Shown here one piece after another: positions 25,872 through 34,516 of a stretch of DNA of 64,000 nucleotides. Numbering within the stretch: the stretch's first letter is position 1; every line of letters begins with the position of its first letter. The stretch is from Luteolibacter luteus (lineage in GTDB: Bacteria; Verrucomicrobiota; Verrucomicrobiia; Verrucomicrobiales; Akkermansiaceae): assembly GCF_012913485.1 (NCBI RefSeq), contig NZ_CP051774.1:4464001-4528000 (forward strand). Reading direction: 5' to 3'. The position numbers and the translations under genes were made by a program. Under the pieces are notes generated by a model. The model saw nothing but the letters and a program-made list of their open reading frames with translations. It did no database searches and was not told where the DNA came from.

Positions 25872-26912
25872 TTACTCCAAGTCCGGACCGAACATTTTGA
25901 GCGCTTCAGGGATCCCTTCCACCACAGGCGCGTCGCGAAGTTTCGACCGGTGGAATTCCTGCAGGTTCGCTGGATGGGTGACAAACAGCGATGCATCGCT
26001 GGCTCCCGACAGCTTTCGGAAAACATAGCCGAACTGACCAAAGTAGGCTCCGTTCTTTTGCCCGCCTTCATCCGGTTGCTTGAAGCGGAGACGCGCGAAA
26101 TCTTTGGGTGCGGCCAGTTCGGTTCCTTCGTTCCATTTCCCTTGGCGAATCCTCCATGCCAAGTCTTCGCCGCATGGTGCCGCGATTTCAAAAGCCATGT
26201 CGGAAAGCTTGCCCTCGCGATACCGGGCCAGGATCCAGCGCGGTTTCTCCATGATCCGTGCATCCTCCAGCAAGGCGAAGACGGGCTCCTGCTTGCCTTG
26301 TCTCCACGTGTAATAGTGCTCAATCGTCCAAAGTGCCAGACCGCGTGAATTGCTGGAATAAACGCGTAGCAGCCCGGATCTGAATTCCGGCGGCCATTGG
26401 TCCGAGATGAGATCGAGCAGTTCGAAGCGGCCACCGCGATTCATCGCGATGCGATAGCCAAGCGATTCGCCTCCATGATCAAAGGCGATGAGCAGGTCCA
26501 AGTTCCCGTCCCCATCGAGATCCCGGAGTGTGAAGGGGGTTGCCGGAGGATTGATGCCATAGTAGCCCGCCTCCCAGGATGTTTTCCCTTCCGGAATCCA
26601 GGCTGGTGCGATCTCCAAGGTTTGGCTGAGAATCCATTGTCCCGCTTCCATGCTGGCCAGTGTCGCACGATCCGTGGCGATGAGAGCCCGGCGCTTGCCG
26701 TCCTTCAGGAGATTCCCGTGAAACACGAGGGCTCCTTCACGCGTGCGGACCGTAGCAGCTGCGGGCGGCATTTCCGCGGCCTTGAGCGTGGCCAAGGCCG
26801 TCTCGGGCGCGGGCGCCGGACCATCACCCCAAGGGTGCAGTTCTGGGTTCGCTAGGATGGAAGAACAGAGCCAAGGCAGCACGAAGAGAGTGGCTTTCAC
26901 GGCAAACAGCAC
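25872..26912 (-). CDS. Exported protein with a single FG-GAP/VCBS-like motif
   Basis: 346 residues with signal peptide (MLFAVKATLFVLPWLCSSILA). A motif TLRDLDGDGNLDLLIAFDHG (about 130-150) is the calcium-binding loop of FG-GAP/VCBS repeats, here present once, inside a chain of beta strands. The remainder is Trp- and Arg-rich and unrecognised. Located 41 bp upstream of the glutaredoxin start on the same strand, it may lead that operon. Likely periplasmic or outer-surface; no enzymatic residue is evident. Confidence 0.78.
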   Translation of the reverse strand: MLFAVKATLFVLPWLCSSILANPELHPWGDGPAPAPETALATLKAAEMPPAAATVRTREGALVFHGNLLKDGKRRALIATDRATLASMEAGQWILSQTLEIAPAWIPEGKTSWEAGYYGINPPATPFTLRDLDGDGNLDLLIAFDHGGESLGYRIAMNRGGRFELLDLISDQWPPEFRSGLLRVYSSNSRGLALWTIEHYYTWRQGKQEPVFALLEDARIMEKPRWILARYREGKLSDMAFEIAAPCGEDLAWRIRQGKWNEGTELAAPKDFARLRFKQPDEGGQKNGAYFGQFGYVFRKLSGASDASLFVTHPANLQEFHRSKLRDAPVVEGIPEALKMFGPDLE

Positions 26913-26978
26913 TGTAACGGTTCATCTGCGGATAGCGATGTCTATAGCATGAAGAATCGCGGAAGAAGCGGCGATTGC

Positions 26979-27365
26979 CTAGTCGTCGCGATTGGGAAGA
27001 CCCGCAGCAGGCGAAGTGCTCCGGAGAATCAGGAAGACGGAGAAGAGGGATAGGAAAACCATGACGCCGGACAGCCTGAAAACGGCCCCCGGCAATTTGC
27101 CCATCGCTGAACCCAGGTCCTCGAGCGCGCTATCATTCAGGGCAATAATATCGACGAGCTTGCGATGGTCCTCCTTGGTATAGGGCTTGCCCAGTCTGGT
27201 GGCGAACTTGGCATCAAAATCCGCCGCGGTGGGGCCCGCGGCGATGTTGGCTTCAATCTTCTTGTGAAGCTGCCAACCCCAGAGCGTGGCGCCGAAAAGC
27301 AAGGTGGCGAAGAAGATGATCCCGCCCTGCAGCCAGAGGAGCAACTTGCGGGATCGGGGATTCAT
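26979..27365 (-). CDS. Two-helix membrane protein downstream of tyrS
   Basis: 128 residues from ATG 27365, preceded by GTGAGG as Shine-Dalgarno; a GTG at 27380 would also fit. Membrane helices at about 12-30 (WLQGGIIFFATLLFGATLWG) and about 97-118 (SGVMVFLSLFSVFLIL) flank a soluble region of about 60 residues with FATRLGKPYTKEDHRKL. It starts 16 bp after the tyrS stop, indicating co-transcription. Unknown function. Confidence 0.75.
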   Translation of the reverse strand: MNPRSRKLLLWLQGGIIFFATLLFGATLWGWQLHKKIEANIAAGPTAADFDAKFATRLGKPYTKEDHRKLVDIIALNDSALEDLGSAMGKLPGAVFRLSGVMVFLSLFSVFLILRSTSPAAGLPNRDD

Positions 27366-27381
27366 CGCCAATGGCCTCACT

Positions 27382-28563
27382 TCACGCGAAGCGCACCGCG
27401 TGCTTCTTGGAAAGCTTCAAGACATCGCCCTCTTTCACCGAAATCGCCGCGTTCGGGTCAGTCAGCTTCTCGCCATTGAGCTGGACCGAGCCGGTCGTGA
27501 TGAACTGCTTGCGCAGCTCGCCATTCGATTTCTCCAGACCGAAAGCGGCCTTGAAGCCATGCGCCGTCAGCGAGAGCACGTTCAAGTCAGCCGGAAGCTC
27601 TGCGATCGCAAGCTCGGGCAGCTCTGCCGAAGCGAGATCCTTCTTCGAGAAACGGGTATCCCAGTCTGCACGCGCAGCCGATCCGGCCTCCACGCCGTGG
27701 TAACGGGTGGTGATCTTTTCCGCGAGGGACTTCTTCGCGTCCATCGGATGAATGTCCGCGGCAAGCGTCTCACCGAGCAACAGCTGGTAGTAGCGCACCA
27801 TCAGATCGTCGGAGACGCTCATCAGCTTGCCAAACATGTCGTTCGGCTCGTCGCTCACGCCCACGTAGTTGCCGTAGGACTTCGACATCTTCTTCACTCC
27901 GTCGAGTCCTTCGAGCAGCGGCATGGTCATGACCACCTGCTGGGGCATGCCCTCTTCCTTCTGGAGATCGCGGCCGACCAGCAGGTTGAAAAGTTGGTCG
28001 GTGCCACCCAGCTCCACATCGGCGCGGACTTCCACCGAATCCCAGCCTTGGACGATGGGGTATTGGATCTCGTGCAGGCGCACTTCTTGGCCCTTCTCGA
28101 TCCGGTTCTTGAAATCTTCCCGCTGCAGCATCTGCTGCATGGTCACGCGGCCGTTGAGGCGCAGCACGTCCTCGAAGGTCATCTTGCGGAACCAATCGCC
28201 GTTGTAGACGATCTCCGTCTTGTCGCGGTCCAGCAGTTTGAAAAGCTGGTCGGTGTAGGTCTTCGCATTCACCAGCACTTCGTCCCGGGTGAGGGGAGGT
28301 CGGGTTGCGGAGCGGCCTGAAGGGTCGCCGATCGTTGCGGTGAAGTCCCCGATGATGATCACGATCTGGTGTCCCAGCACCTGGAACTGGCGCATCTTCT
28401 CGAAGACCACGGTATGCCCGAGGTGGATGTCGGGAGATGTCGGGTCGAGCCCGAGTTTGATCCGGAGGGGACGGCCGAGGCGGAGCTTCTCGAGAAGTTC
28501 TTTCTCGGAGAGGACCTTGGCGGTGCCGGCGATGAGGGTCTGGAGCTGTTCTTCCGGAGTCAC
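27382..28563 (-). CDS. tyrS: Tyrosine--tRNA ligase
   Basis: 393 residues. Class I aminoacyl-tRNA synthetase signatures are present: the HIGH-type sequence DIHLGHTVVFEKMRQ, the ATP-side GDFTATIGDPSGRSATRPP and KKMSKSYGNYVGV (KMSKS). The C-terminal S4-like RNA-binding segment starts near LRKQFITTGSVQLNGEKL. This is the shorter TyrZ-like type with the GDPSGRS insert. It charges tRNA-Tyr in the cytoplasm. No T-box leader is seen upstream, where an apaG-domain gene is divergent. Confidence 0.97.
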   Translation of the reverse strand: MTPEEQLQTLIAGTAKVLSEKELLEKLRLGRPLRIKLGLDPTSPDIHLGHTVVFEKMRQFQVLGHQIVIIIGDFTATIGDPSGRSATRPPLTRDEVLVNAKTYTDQLFKLLDRDKTEIVYNGDWFRKMTFEDVLRLNGRVTMQQMLQREDFKNRIEKGQEVRLHEIQYPIVQGWDSVEVRADVELGGTDQLFNLLVGRDLQKEEGMPQQVVMTMPLLEGLDGVKKMSKSYGNYVGVSDEPNDMFGKLMSVSDDLMVRYYQLLLGETLAADIHPMDAKKSLAEKITTRYHGVEAGSAARADWDTRFSKKDLASAELPELAIAELPADLNVLSLTAHGFKAAFGLEKSNGELRKQFITTGSVQLNGEKLTDPNAAISVKEGDVLKLSKKHAVRFA

Positions 28564-28774
28564 GGGGCGCGCAACTTAGGACGCTCCGCAGCGGGTGGCA
28601 AGTACTGCGCCGCCTCCCCGGATCCTGCCGGGAAGGGAAAATCCTCCGTATCTCCGGGCTGCGGATATCCACGGCGGAGGCCTGTAGATGCGATTTCAAA
28701 CGCGCTATCCCTGCCGCCTCGCCTCCGCGAAAAATACCTCCTTGGCACTTGGCAGAGGGGGAAGCCGGGGTTCA

Positions 28775-29173
28775 ATGTATCCGGACATGACTCCGCTCTT
28801 GAGGAAGCTCGAGGGGCTGACGGTCCGGGTGGACGACGTCATTTATATGCCCAGCTTGGATGCCCCGCAGGAGCGTCCGCACCCCTTCGTGTACTTCATC
28901 TCGATCAAGAACGAGTCCGACGAGAAGGTGACGATCCGCGGCCGCAAGTGGATCGTGCGCGAGGACGATGGCGAGGTGATCGTGGTCGAGGGCGATGGTG
29001 TGGTCGGGCAGAGTCCGGTCATCGCGCCAGGTGAACATTTCTCCTACAATAGCTATCACGTGACCCGCGGCGATAGCGTCGCGGAGGGTGCCTTCTTTGG
29101 CGAAACGGAGGATGGGGACTGGGTGTTCACCCGCATCCCGGAATTCCAATTGAAGGTCCCGGGCTGGGCCTGA
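28775..29173 (+). CDS. apaG: ApaG-domain protein
   Basis: 132 residues from ATG 28775, preceded by a GGGGGAAG purine stretch; ATG 28787 is an alternative. The single ApaG/DUF525 domain is seen in HPFVYFISIKNESDEKVTI, RKWIVREDDGEVIVVEGDGV, GQSPVIAPGEHFSYNSYHV and EGAFFGETEDG. The family is an immunoglobulin-like beta sandwich linked in other bacteria to diadenosine tetraphosphate homeostasis; its activity is not defined. It is followed after 14 bp by a PAP2 phosphatase gene, likely co-transcribed. Confidence 0.93.
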   Translation: MYPDMTPLLRKLEGLTVRVDDVIYMPSLDAPQERPHPFVYFISIKNESDEKVTIRGRKWIVREDDGEVIVVEGDGVVGQSPVIAPGEHFSYNSYHVTRGDSVAEGAFFGETEDGDWVFTRIPEFQLKVPGWA

Positions 29174-29187
29174 TCTGCCCTTGATCG

Positions 29188-29871
29188 ATGCCGCGGTCTT
29201 TCCCATGGCTGGATCGGGCCCTGGTCCCTCTTCTCGTGCTGCTGGTGCTTGGCGGCATCGGGCTTTTCATCGAGATCGCACTGGAAGTCCGCGAAAATGA
29301 AACGCGGCGTCTCGATGAATCCCTGTTGCTGATGATGCGTGAACCGGGGAATCCCTCGGATCCCATCGGTTCGGATCGTATCGAGGAAATGGCGCGGGAT
29401 CTCACGGCCTTGGGCGGTCTCACGCTGCTGACCGGCGTGACCTTGGTCGCGACAGGTGTCGCCCTCTTCGCGGATCGGTGGCGCCTGGCACTTCTCGGGG
29501 TGGCCTCCGTGCTCGGCGGCACGCTCGTGATGAATCTCTTGAAGCATGGCTTTGATCGCCCGCGGCCGAATCTCGTCGAGCATCACACCGTGGTGCACAA
29601 TGCGAGTTTCCCCAGCGGTCACTCGATGATGGCAGCCATGGTCTATCTGACGCTTGGCATCTTGCTGGCGCGGACCCAGCCGCGAAAGCGCGTGCGAGCC
29701 TTCATCGTGGTGATCTCCATCCTCATCACGATTCTGGTAGGAGTCAGCCGCGTCTATCTCGGCGTTCATTGGCCTACCGATGTGGTCGCAGGCTGGGCCC
29801 TTGGTGGAGCGTGGGCCGTGATGTTCTGGCTCCTCGCCATGAAAGTGGATCCCCAGAGTCCGGCGAAATGA
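29188..29871 (+). CDS. PAP2-family membrane phosphatase
   Basis: 227 residues with about six membrane helices. All three phosphatase motifs are visible: KHGFDRPRP (motif 1, K-x6-RP), FPSGHSMM (motif 2) and SRVYLGVHWPTDV (motif 3, SR-x5-H-x3-D). Family members dephosphorylate lipid phosphates such as undecaprenyl pyrophosphate or phosphatidylglycerol phosphate on the outer face of the inner membrane. Between helices 1 and 2 lies RRLDESLLLMMREPGNPSDP, the usual DExLL region. The exact lipid cannot be told from sequence. Confidence 0.94.
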   Translation: MPRSFPWLDRALVPLLVLLVLGGIGLFIEIALEVRENETRRLDESLLLMMREPGNPSDPIGSDRIEEMARDLTALGGLTLLTGVTLVATGVALFADRWRLALLGVASVLGGTLVMNLLKHGFDRPRPNLVEHHTVVHNASFPSGHSMMAAMVYLTLGILLARTQPRKRVRAFIVVISILITILVGVSRVYLGVHWPTDVVAGWALGGAWAVMFWLLAMKVDPQSPAK

Positions 29872-30234
29872 GTTCGGACTAGGCGATTGCCTTGGGATTG
29901 GCCATTGGGGTGTTTTTCTGACGGCTCGGTTTCAGGGATGCGTGCGCAGCCGTCATGGGTCCTGGATCCATGTGACTGGCATGGTTATCCGGGTCTGGCC
30001 TGAAGACGGTGGCAGATGTTTTGCTGCGATCGTTATGAGAACTCCGATGGCGCGATGGCCGAGTTCTCCGGAGCGCGTATCCCGGAGAGCTTTGGCGTGG
30101 GAGAGGAAGTTCCGTTGCTCTGCTGCTCGCGCAGTGGAAAGGTCATCACCGATCTTCCGGGTGAAAGACACCTCGCCGTTACGATCGGTTACTTCTGGGC
30201 GGGGGGGGATGATCGTTTTGTTTCTGTGCTACCG
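29872..30234. other. 363-bp region with one weak coding candidate
   Basis: No established gene. It contains the start of a candidate small ORF at 30016 (listed separately) and an 8-G run at about 30200-30207. No terminator hairpin with a T-run was found after the PAP2 gene. Confidence 0.4.
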
Positions 30235-30303
30235 CTACGGCGGCAGGGCTGCTTGGTTGGTCGGCGTTACCCCATCGGGCGTCGCCAAGAAGTGCATCGG
30301 TAG
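30016..30303 (+). CDS. Possible small hypothetical protein
   Basis: 95 residues. The codon pattern has a GC-rich third position in the first 65 codons, and the sequence (MFCCDRYENSDGAMAEFSGA, then GKVITDLPGERHLAVTIGYF) reads like a folded protein with two Cys pairs (CC at 3-4 and 36-37). However, its end overlaps the last 69 bp of the opposite-strand formyl-THF cyclo-ligase gene and crosses an 8-G run, so the 3' part may be out of frame with the true gene. It could be a decayed gene. Confidence 0.35.
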   Translation: MFCCDRYENSDGAMAEFSGARIPESFGVGEEVPLLCCSRSGKVITDLPGERHLAVTIGYFWAGGDDRFVSVLPLRRQGCLVGRRYPIGRRQEVHR

Positions 30304-30831
30304 ATCGTGAACTTCGATCGGCAGTTCCGGGATCACTTGTTCCCGGAAACACACGCCGACCCGCTCCGACTCGCTGTCCGCGGCCGAGAGCGCGCGATCA
30401 TAGAAGCCCTTTCCCCGGCCGAGTCTCTTGCCGCACTTCGTGAAGGCCATGCCGGGACAGAGGAAGAGGTTGATCTGCTCCGTCGGGCAGACTGGAGAAT
30501 TCGCCGCGGGCTCGCCAATCCCGAAGCTGCCGGATGCGATCCCCGGAAGTTCCTCCGCCGTGACGAAGTGGAAAATGAGCGCCTCCCCCTCGATCCGTGG
30601 GAGCACCCACTGGCGATCCGGGAAATCAGCAATCAGTGGCAGCAGCATCGCCTCGCCCGGGATCGACGAAAAGGCTGCAATCACTCGCGCCGGGTGGCTT
30701 GCCAGCCAGTCCCGCAAGTGACTGCGGATCTCTCCGGATTGTGAAATCTGAGCCTCTATCCCGGGGCGATTTGCACGTAGCACCCGGCGAAGCTCGGACT
30801 TGGACTCGTTGCGGGGACTTGTCACTTGCAA
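30235..30831 (-). CDS. 5-formyltetrahydrofolate cyclo-ligase family protein
   Basis: 198 residues. Conserved blocks of the MTHFS/YgfA family are seen: ELRRVLRANRPG near the N-terminus, VIAAFSSIPGEA, LPRIEGEALIFHFV, LFLCPGMAFTKCGKRLGRGK (the nucleotide loop GRGKGFYDR) and a VHDLPMHFLATPDGV end. The enzyme converts 5-formyl-THF to 5,10-methenyl-THF with ATP. In many bacteria it lies near 6S RNA; no 6S-like structure was recognised here. Divergent from the 30862 gene. Confidence 0.93.
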   Translation of the reverse strand: MQVTSPRNESKSELRRVLRANRPGIEAQISQSGEIRSHLRDWLASHPARVIAAFSSIPGEAMLLPLIADFPDRQWVLPRIEGEALIFHFVTAEELPGIASGSFGIGEPAANSPVCPTEQINLFLCPGMAFTKCGKRLGRGKGFYDRALSAADSESERVGVCFREQVIPELPIEVHDLPMHFLATPDGVTPTNQAALPP

Positions 30832-30861
30832 TGGCGGCTTTGGACCCGGAATCTACCGGTC

Positions 30862-31461
30862 GTGATCCCGCGCTGGCAAGCTGTCCTCGTCGCCCTGCTT
30901 CTTCCGTTTTCCGTTTCCGGACAGGAAGCCGGAGGGAAATTCGATTGGAAGGAACCAAAGGTTGGTGCGGGTCTGTTCAGTGACGAGCTGGGGATGCTCG
31001 ACCGCGAACGGGAGGAGTATGCCAATAGCCTTGCGGGTTATGCCTCGAATCGCGTCGCGGAGGCGAAGGCCAGCCCGGCCTCTCTCACCGATGCTCGCCG
31101 GCTCGTGGCGCTTTCGCTGCATCTCTCGCCGCGGAATCGCAAGGCGCTGGTGTTGAATTTCCAGCTCTCTCGCGGCGTTCTGCCGGAGGTCCTGCCTGGC
31201 GATTACAAGCCGGATGTTCTGGCTCGTCTCCTGTTTACCCGCAGTGAGTTGTTGAAAAAGCAGGGAGGAGCGGAGAACACGCTACTTGCCCGGATTTTCA
31301 TCGAGATCTCGGCCGAAATGGACCCGAAGAATGACGACGCCGTCTACGCTGCCGAAGTCCAGCGCCTTGATGGCGCGAACGTGAACTGGAATGCGGTTAC
31401 CGACTCCAAGTCCGCGGCTCCCAAGAAAGGCGCTGGCGAGGGGGAGGGCGGCGTGCCCTGA
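30862..31461 (+). CDS. Exported hypothetical protein
   Basis: 199 residues from GTG 30862, which begins directly before a signal peptide (PRWQAVLVALLLPFSVSGQ) and follows a GGA at about 10 bp; the frame is open to a TTG at 30826 that would overlap the divergent cyclo-ligase start. The mature part is helical, with TPR-like spacing in ARRLVALSLHLSPRNRKALV and LARIFIEISAEMDPKNDDAV, and a low-complexity Lys/Gly tail. Function unknown; perhaps a periplasmic scaffold. Confidence 0.72.
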   Translation: MIPRWQAVLVALLLPFSVSGQEAGGKFDWKEPKVGAGLFSDELGMLDREREEYANSLAGYASNRVAEAKASPASLTDARRLVALSLHLSPRNRKALVLNFQLSRGVLPEVLPGDYKPDVLARLLFTRSELLKKQGGAENTLLARIFIEISAEMDPKNDDAVYAAEVQRLDGANVNWNAVTDSKSAAPKKGAGEGEGGVP

Positions 31462-31547
31462 GAGCCCGGGGCAACCGGGTATCCCGCACGCTCACACGAG
31501 GGGCTTGCCAGTCGGCGGTGGAGCCTTAGGCTACCGCCTCTTTTGTC

Positions 31548-32417
31548 ATGAAAATCTGGTTGGACGGCGAATTGGTGGATGAATCCGAAGCGAAGGTGTC
31601 CGTGTTCGATCACGGCTTGCTCTATGGAGACGGCGTCTTCGAGGGCATTCGCGTCTACAGCCGGCGGGTCTTCCGCCTTGAGGAGCACATCCGCCGTCTT
31701 TTCGATTCCGCCCGGGCCATCGTCCTCGACATCCCGTGGACTCAGGAAGAGGTCTGCCGTTACGTGGTGGAAACCGTGGCCGCCAACGGCCTCGACAACG
31801 GCTACATCCGCCTGGTGGTGACCCGTGGTGCAGGCGGCCTCGGCCTGAATCCCTATCTCTGCAAGCGCGCGAGCATGTTCATCATCGCCGCGACCATCAG
31901 CCTCTATCCGAAGGAACACTATGAGAACGGCTTGTCCGTGATCACCTGTGCCACCCGGCGCCCGGCTCCGGCTGCGCTCATGCCGCAGGTGAAGTCGCTG
32001 AATTACTTGAACAACATCATGGCAAAGGTGGAGGCAATCCAATCGGGTGCCCTCGAAGCCATCATGCTGAACGAGCAGGGCTACGTGGCAGAGTGCACGG
32101 GCGATAACATCTTCATCATCCGCGATGGCAAGGTGCACACTCCACAGGTCAATGACGGTGCGCTTGATGGCATCACCCGCCACGTGATCTTCGAACTCGC
32201 CGAAAAACTTGGCGTGCCGATCGTGGAACGTCAGCTCACCCGCTACGATATCTTCGTGGCTGACGAGTGCTTTCTCACCGGCACCGCCGCCGAGGTGATC
32301 CCTGTGGTCGAGCTGGACCGCCGGAAGATCGGTGATGGCAAGCCGGGTCCGGTGACCCGCCGTTTCATCGACGCCTTCACCGAGCTCGCCAACTCCACCG
32401 GCACTCCGATCGACTGA
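31548..32417 (+). CDS. ilvE: Branched-chain amino acid aminotransferase (class IV)
   Basis: 289 residues. Class IV PLP aminotransferase features: VFDHGLLYGDGVFEGIRVY at about 19-37, catalytic Lys149 in MPQVKSLNYLNNIM, EAIMLNEQGYVAECTGDNIF and the phosphate-binding GTAAEVIPV. This fits BCAT, which transfers amino groups between Leu/Ile/Val and 2-oxoglutarate. D-amino acid transaminase and aminodeoxychorismate lyase share the fold, but GYVAECTGDNIF and EGIRVY favour BCAT. It ends in a strong terminator. Confidence 0.92.
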   Translation: MKIWLDGELVDESEAKVSVFDHGLLYGDGVFEGIRVYSRRVFRLEEHIRRLFDSARAIVLDIPWTQEEVCRYVVETVAANGLDNGYIRLVVTRGAGGLGLNPYLCKRASMFIIAATISLYPKEHYENGLSVITCATRRPAPAALMPQVKSLNYLNNIMAKVEAIQSGALEAIMLNEQGYVAECTGDNIFIIRDGKVHTPQVNDGALDGITRHVIFELAEKLGVPIVERQLTRYDIFVADECFLTGTAAEVIPVVELDRRKIGDGKPGPVTRRFIDAFTELANSTGTPID

Positions 32418-32450
32418 GCCTTAGGCCTGTCGATACCACCGAATCTCCGA

Positions 32451-32484
32451 GGGCAAGCGGCGACGCTTGCCCTTTTCCTTTTTT
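32451..32484 (+). terminator. Rho-independent terminator of ilvE
   Basis: A perfect 9-bp stem GGGCAAGCG/CGCTTGCCC with loop GCGA is followed by TTTTCCTTTTTT. It is 34 bp after the ilvE stop. Confidence 0.93.
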
Positions 32485-32873
32485 GGGCAAGACCCTGCGA
32501 TAGAGCGCCGGGTTCAGTGGTCCCCGTCTAACGTCACGACCTCTGGCAGTAGATTGCAGCTCACGGCTGTCCTAGGATTTATCCGTGGAACATTTCGCAT
32601 CGCAATGCCCCAAGGAGCCTTTTGGCTCCCCTATTCGATCAGATCCAGCCTGTTAAATTTCTTGTTTTATCAGGGGACAACAGGCCGCTTGCGCGGCCGG
32701 GGAAGGGGATTCTTTTTTCTGGTCGATCTCCCGCAAAACGGGTCCCGATCCGGCCATCTTCCCCGCCTTTCCCCGCAGAAGCCGGGACGCTTCAAAAGCT
32801 ACCGCAGAAAACACCATTTCTGCCCGAGATTTCCTTTCGCATTCTGCACGGGCGCTCTTAGCTTGGCTTGGCA
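32485..32873 (+). promoter_or_regulatory. Long leader region upstream of mcsA-mcsB-clpC
   Basis: 389 bp without a gene. It holds a small hairpin GGAGCC-TTTT-GGCTCC at about 32615-32630 and the 38-bp nested palindrome element at 32648-32685. No CtsR heptad repeat and no CIRCE (HrcA) element were found. The length suggests a regulated promoter with a structured leader. Confidence 0.5.
32648..32685 (+). repeat. 38-bp nested-palindrome element, copy 1
   Basis: Outer arms GCCTGTT and AACAGGC enclose an inner arm pair CTTG/CAGG around TTTTAT. A second copy with about 85 percent identity lies on the minus strand at 41142-41178. Each copy lies 150-190 bp upstream of a gene start in the same orientation relative to that gene (mcsA here). 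It could be an operator, an RNA leader element or a REP-like repeat. Confidence 0.7.
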
Positions 32874-33401
32874 ATGGACTGCGACATCTGCGGCAAGAAG
32901 GCAAAGGTGCACCTCACCCAACTGGTGGGCGGGCAAATCAAGAAAATCGCCCTTTGCGACGACTGCGCCAAAGAGAAGGGGGTTACGGATCCGACCGGCT
33001 TCGCTCTGGCGGAGATGCTGCTTGGAAAGCAGCCCGGAAAGGCCGTCGCACCTGTGGCTCCACCAGTCGGAGGAGGTGTCGGACGTCGTTGCCCGCAATG
33101 CGGATTCACGCTGGATGACCTCCGGCGGATCCGTCGCTTCGGATGTGCGACTTGCTACACGACTTTCAAGGAAGAGGTGAACCAGATGCTGCGCGGCATG
33201 CACAAGGGGAACAAGCACTGCGGCAAGATGCCCGCAGGCTTGATGGAACTCCATGAGCGCACGCAGCGGTTGGAAGAACTCCGCGGCAAACTCGACCAAG
33301 CGATCACCTCGGAAAACTACGAGGAAGCCGCCGGTCTCCGCGATGAGATCCGCCAGATTGAACTCCGTGCCGCCGCTTCCCGAACGACTGAAACGCCATG
33401 A
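32874..33401 (+). CDS. mcsA: McsA, activator of protein arginine kinase
   Basis: 175 residues from ATG 32874. Cys-x2-Cys pairs lie at Cys4/Cys7 (MDCDICGKKA) and about Cys28/Cys31 (LCDDCAKEKG); a second zinc module is CPQCGFTLDDLRRIRRFGC with CATCY. The C-terminus is a UVR (UvrB/C-type) motif in LDQAITSENYEEAAGLRDEI. In Bacillus, McsA binds zinc and activates McsB and ClpC. Its stop overlaps the mcsB start by 4 bp. Confidence 0.93.
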   Translation: MDCDICGKKAKVHLTQLVGGQIKKIALCDDCAKEKGVTDPTGFALAEMLLGKQPGKAVAPVAPPVGGGVGRRCPQCGFTLDDLRRIRRFGCATCYTTFKEEVNQMLRGMHKGNKHCGKMPAGLMELHERTQRLEELRGKLDQAITSENYEEAAGLRDEIRQIELRAAASRTTETP

Positions 33402-34516
33402 TGCGCTTTTCCACACTGATCAAGAATCCCGCCGACTGGATGACCGGCGAAGGCGCGGATAATGCCATCGTGCTAACGTCCCGCATTCGTCTCGCCCGCA
33501 ATCTGAAGGGTGAGCCATTCCCCGGCTGGGCGAAGAAGGAGCAGCGCCAGCATATCCTTGGTCTGCTGCGCCCGGCTGCGGAATCGCTGCCCTGCATGAA
33601 GGATGCCTTTTCGCAGGAACTCGATGACCTGACCTCCGTGCAGAAGCAGGTGATGGTGGAGCGCCATCTCATCAGCCGTGAGCATGCTGCCCGCGGGGAG
33701 GGGAGCGCGGCTGTCATCGAGCGCCGTCAGTCGATTGCCCTCATGCTGAATGAAGAGGATCACCTGCGCATGCAGTCGATTCGTCCTGGCATGTCCCTGC
33801 GTGCCGCTTTCGATGCGCTGGCAGCGGTGGATGAGGAGCTTGAGCAGTCGCTGGAAATTGCCTTCGACCACGAGTTAGGCTATCTTACCACTTGCCCCAC
33901 GAATCTGGGAACGGGGCTGCGTGCCTCCGCGATGCTTCATTTGCCAGCTCTGGTCCTCAGCGATCAGATCGGCCAGGTGCTGCAGGCCGTGAACAAGATC
34001 GGCCTGGCGGTCCGCGGGCTCTACGGGGAAGGAACGGAGTCTCTGGGCAATCTTTTCCAGATCTCCAACCAGTCCACGTTAGGGGAGAGCGAAGAGACAA
34101 TTTTACGCAGGCTGGAGCGCGTTATTTCCCAAGTTGCGACACATGAGCGCAACGCGCGCGACAAGCTGCTGGAGGATGACCCTGAAATGGTGAGCGATAA
34201 GATCGGTCGTGCCTACGGGGTTCTACGGCATGCATGGATCATTGATTCCAAGGAAGCTCTGAATCATTTGTCTTTGTTGAGGCTGGGGGGAGACCTCGGT
34301 TTCCTGCCTGCTGATACCGTGAAAACCTGCGATGGTCTGTTGATGGATATTCAACCGGCACACCTCCAGCTACACAGTGGCAGGAAATTGTCGCCGGAAG
34401 AACGTGACTCCATTCGAGCGGAAATCGTTCGCTCCCGGTTGCAATCCCTTGAAGCCCCTGATATTCGTTCTACAAGGAAGAAGAACGGAAACGACCCAGA
34501 TCCCGAGATTCTATGA
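33398..34516 (+). CDS. mcsB: McsB, protein arginine kinase
   Basis: 372 residues. The phosphagen-kinase-like catalytic domain shows VLTSRIRLARNLKGEPFPG (ATP/phosphate Arg cluster), MLNEEDHLRMQSI, the signature CPTNLGTGLRASAMLHLPAL (about 167-186) and RLGGDLGFL near the end. In Firmicutes McsB phosphorylates arginines on proteins, marking them for ClpCP. Both ends overlap neighbours by 4 bp (ATGA), giving strict stoichiometric coupling with mcsA and clpC. No ctsR gene precedes the operon, unlike Bacillus. Confidence 0.95.
   Translation: MMRFSTLIKNPADWMTGEGADNAIVLTSRIRLARNLKGEPFPGWAKKEQRQHILGLLRPAAESLPCMKDAFSQELDDLTSVQKQVMVERHLISREHAARGEGSAAVIERRQSIALMLNEEDHLRMQSIRPGMSLRAAFDALAAVDEELEQSLEIAFDHELGYLTTCPTNLGTGLRASAMLHLPALVLSDQIGQVLQAVNKIGLAVRGLYGEGTESLGNLFQISNQSTLGESEETILRRLERVISQVATHERNARDKLLEDDPEMVSDKIGRAYGVLRHAWIIDSKEALNHLSLLRLGGDLGFLPADTVKTCDGLLMDIQPAHLQLHSGRKLSPEERDSIRAEIVRSRLQSLEAPDIRSTRKKNGNDPDPEIL

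Noticed and set aside
32485-32873. CtsR or CIRCE operator in front of mcsA
   Set aside because: No tandem heptad AGGTCAAA-like or TTAGCACTC-N9-GAGTGCTAA pattern was seen.
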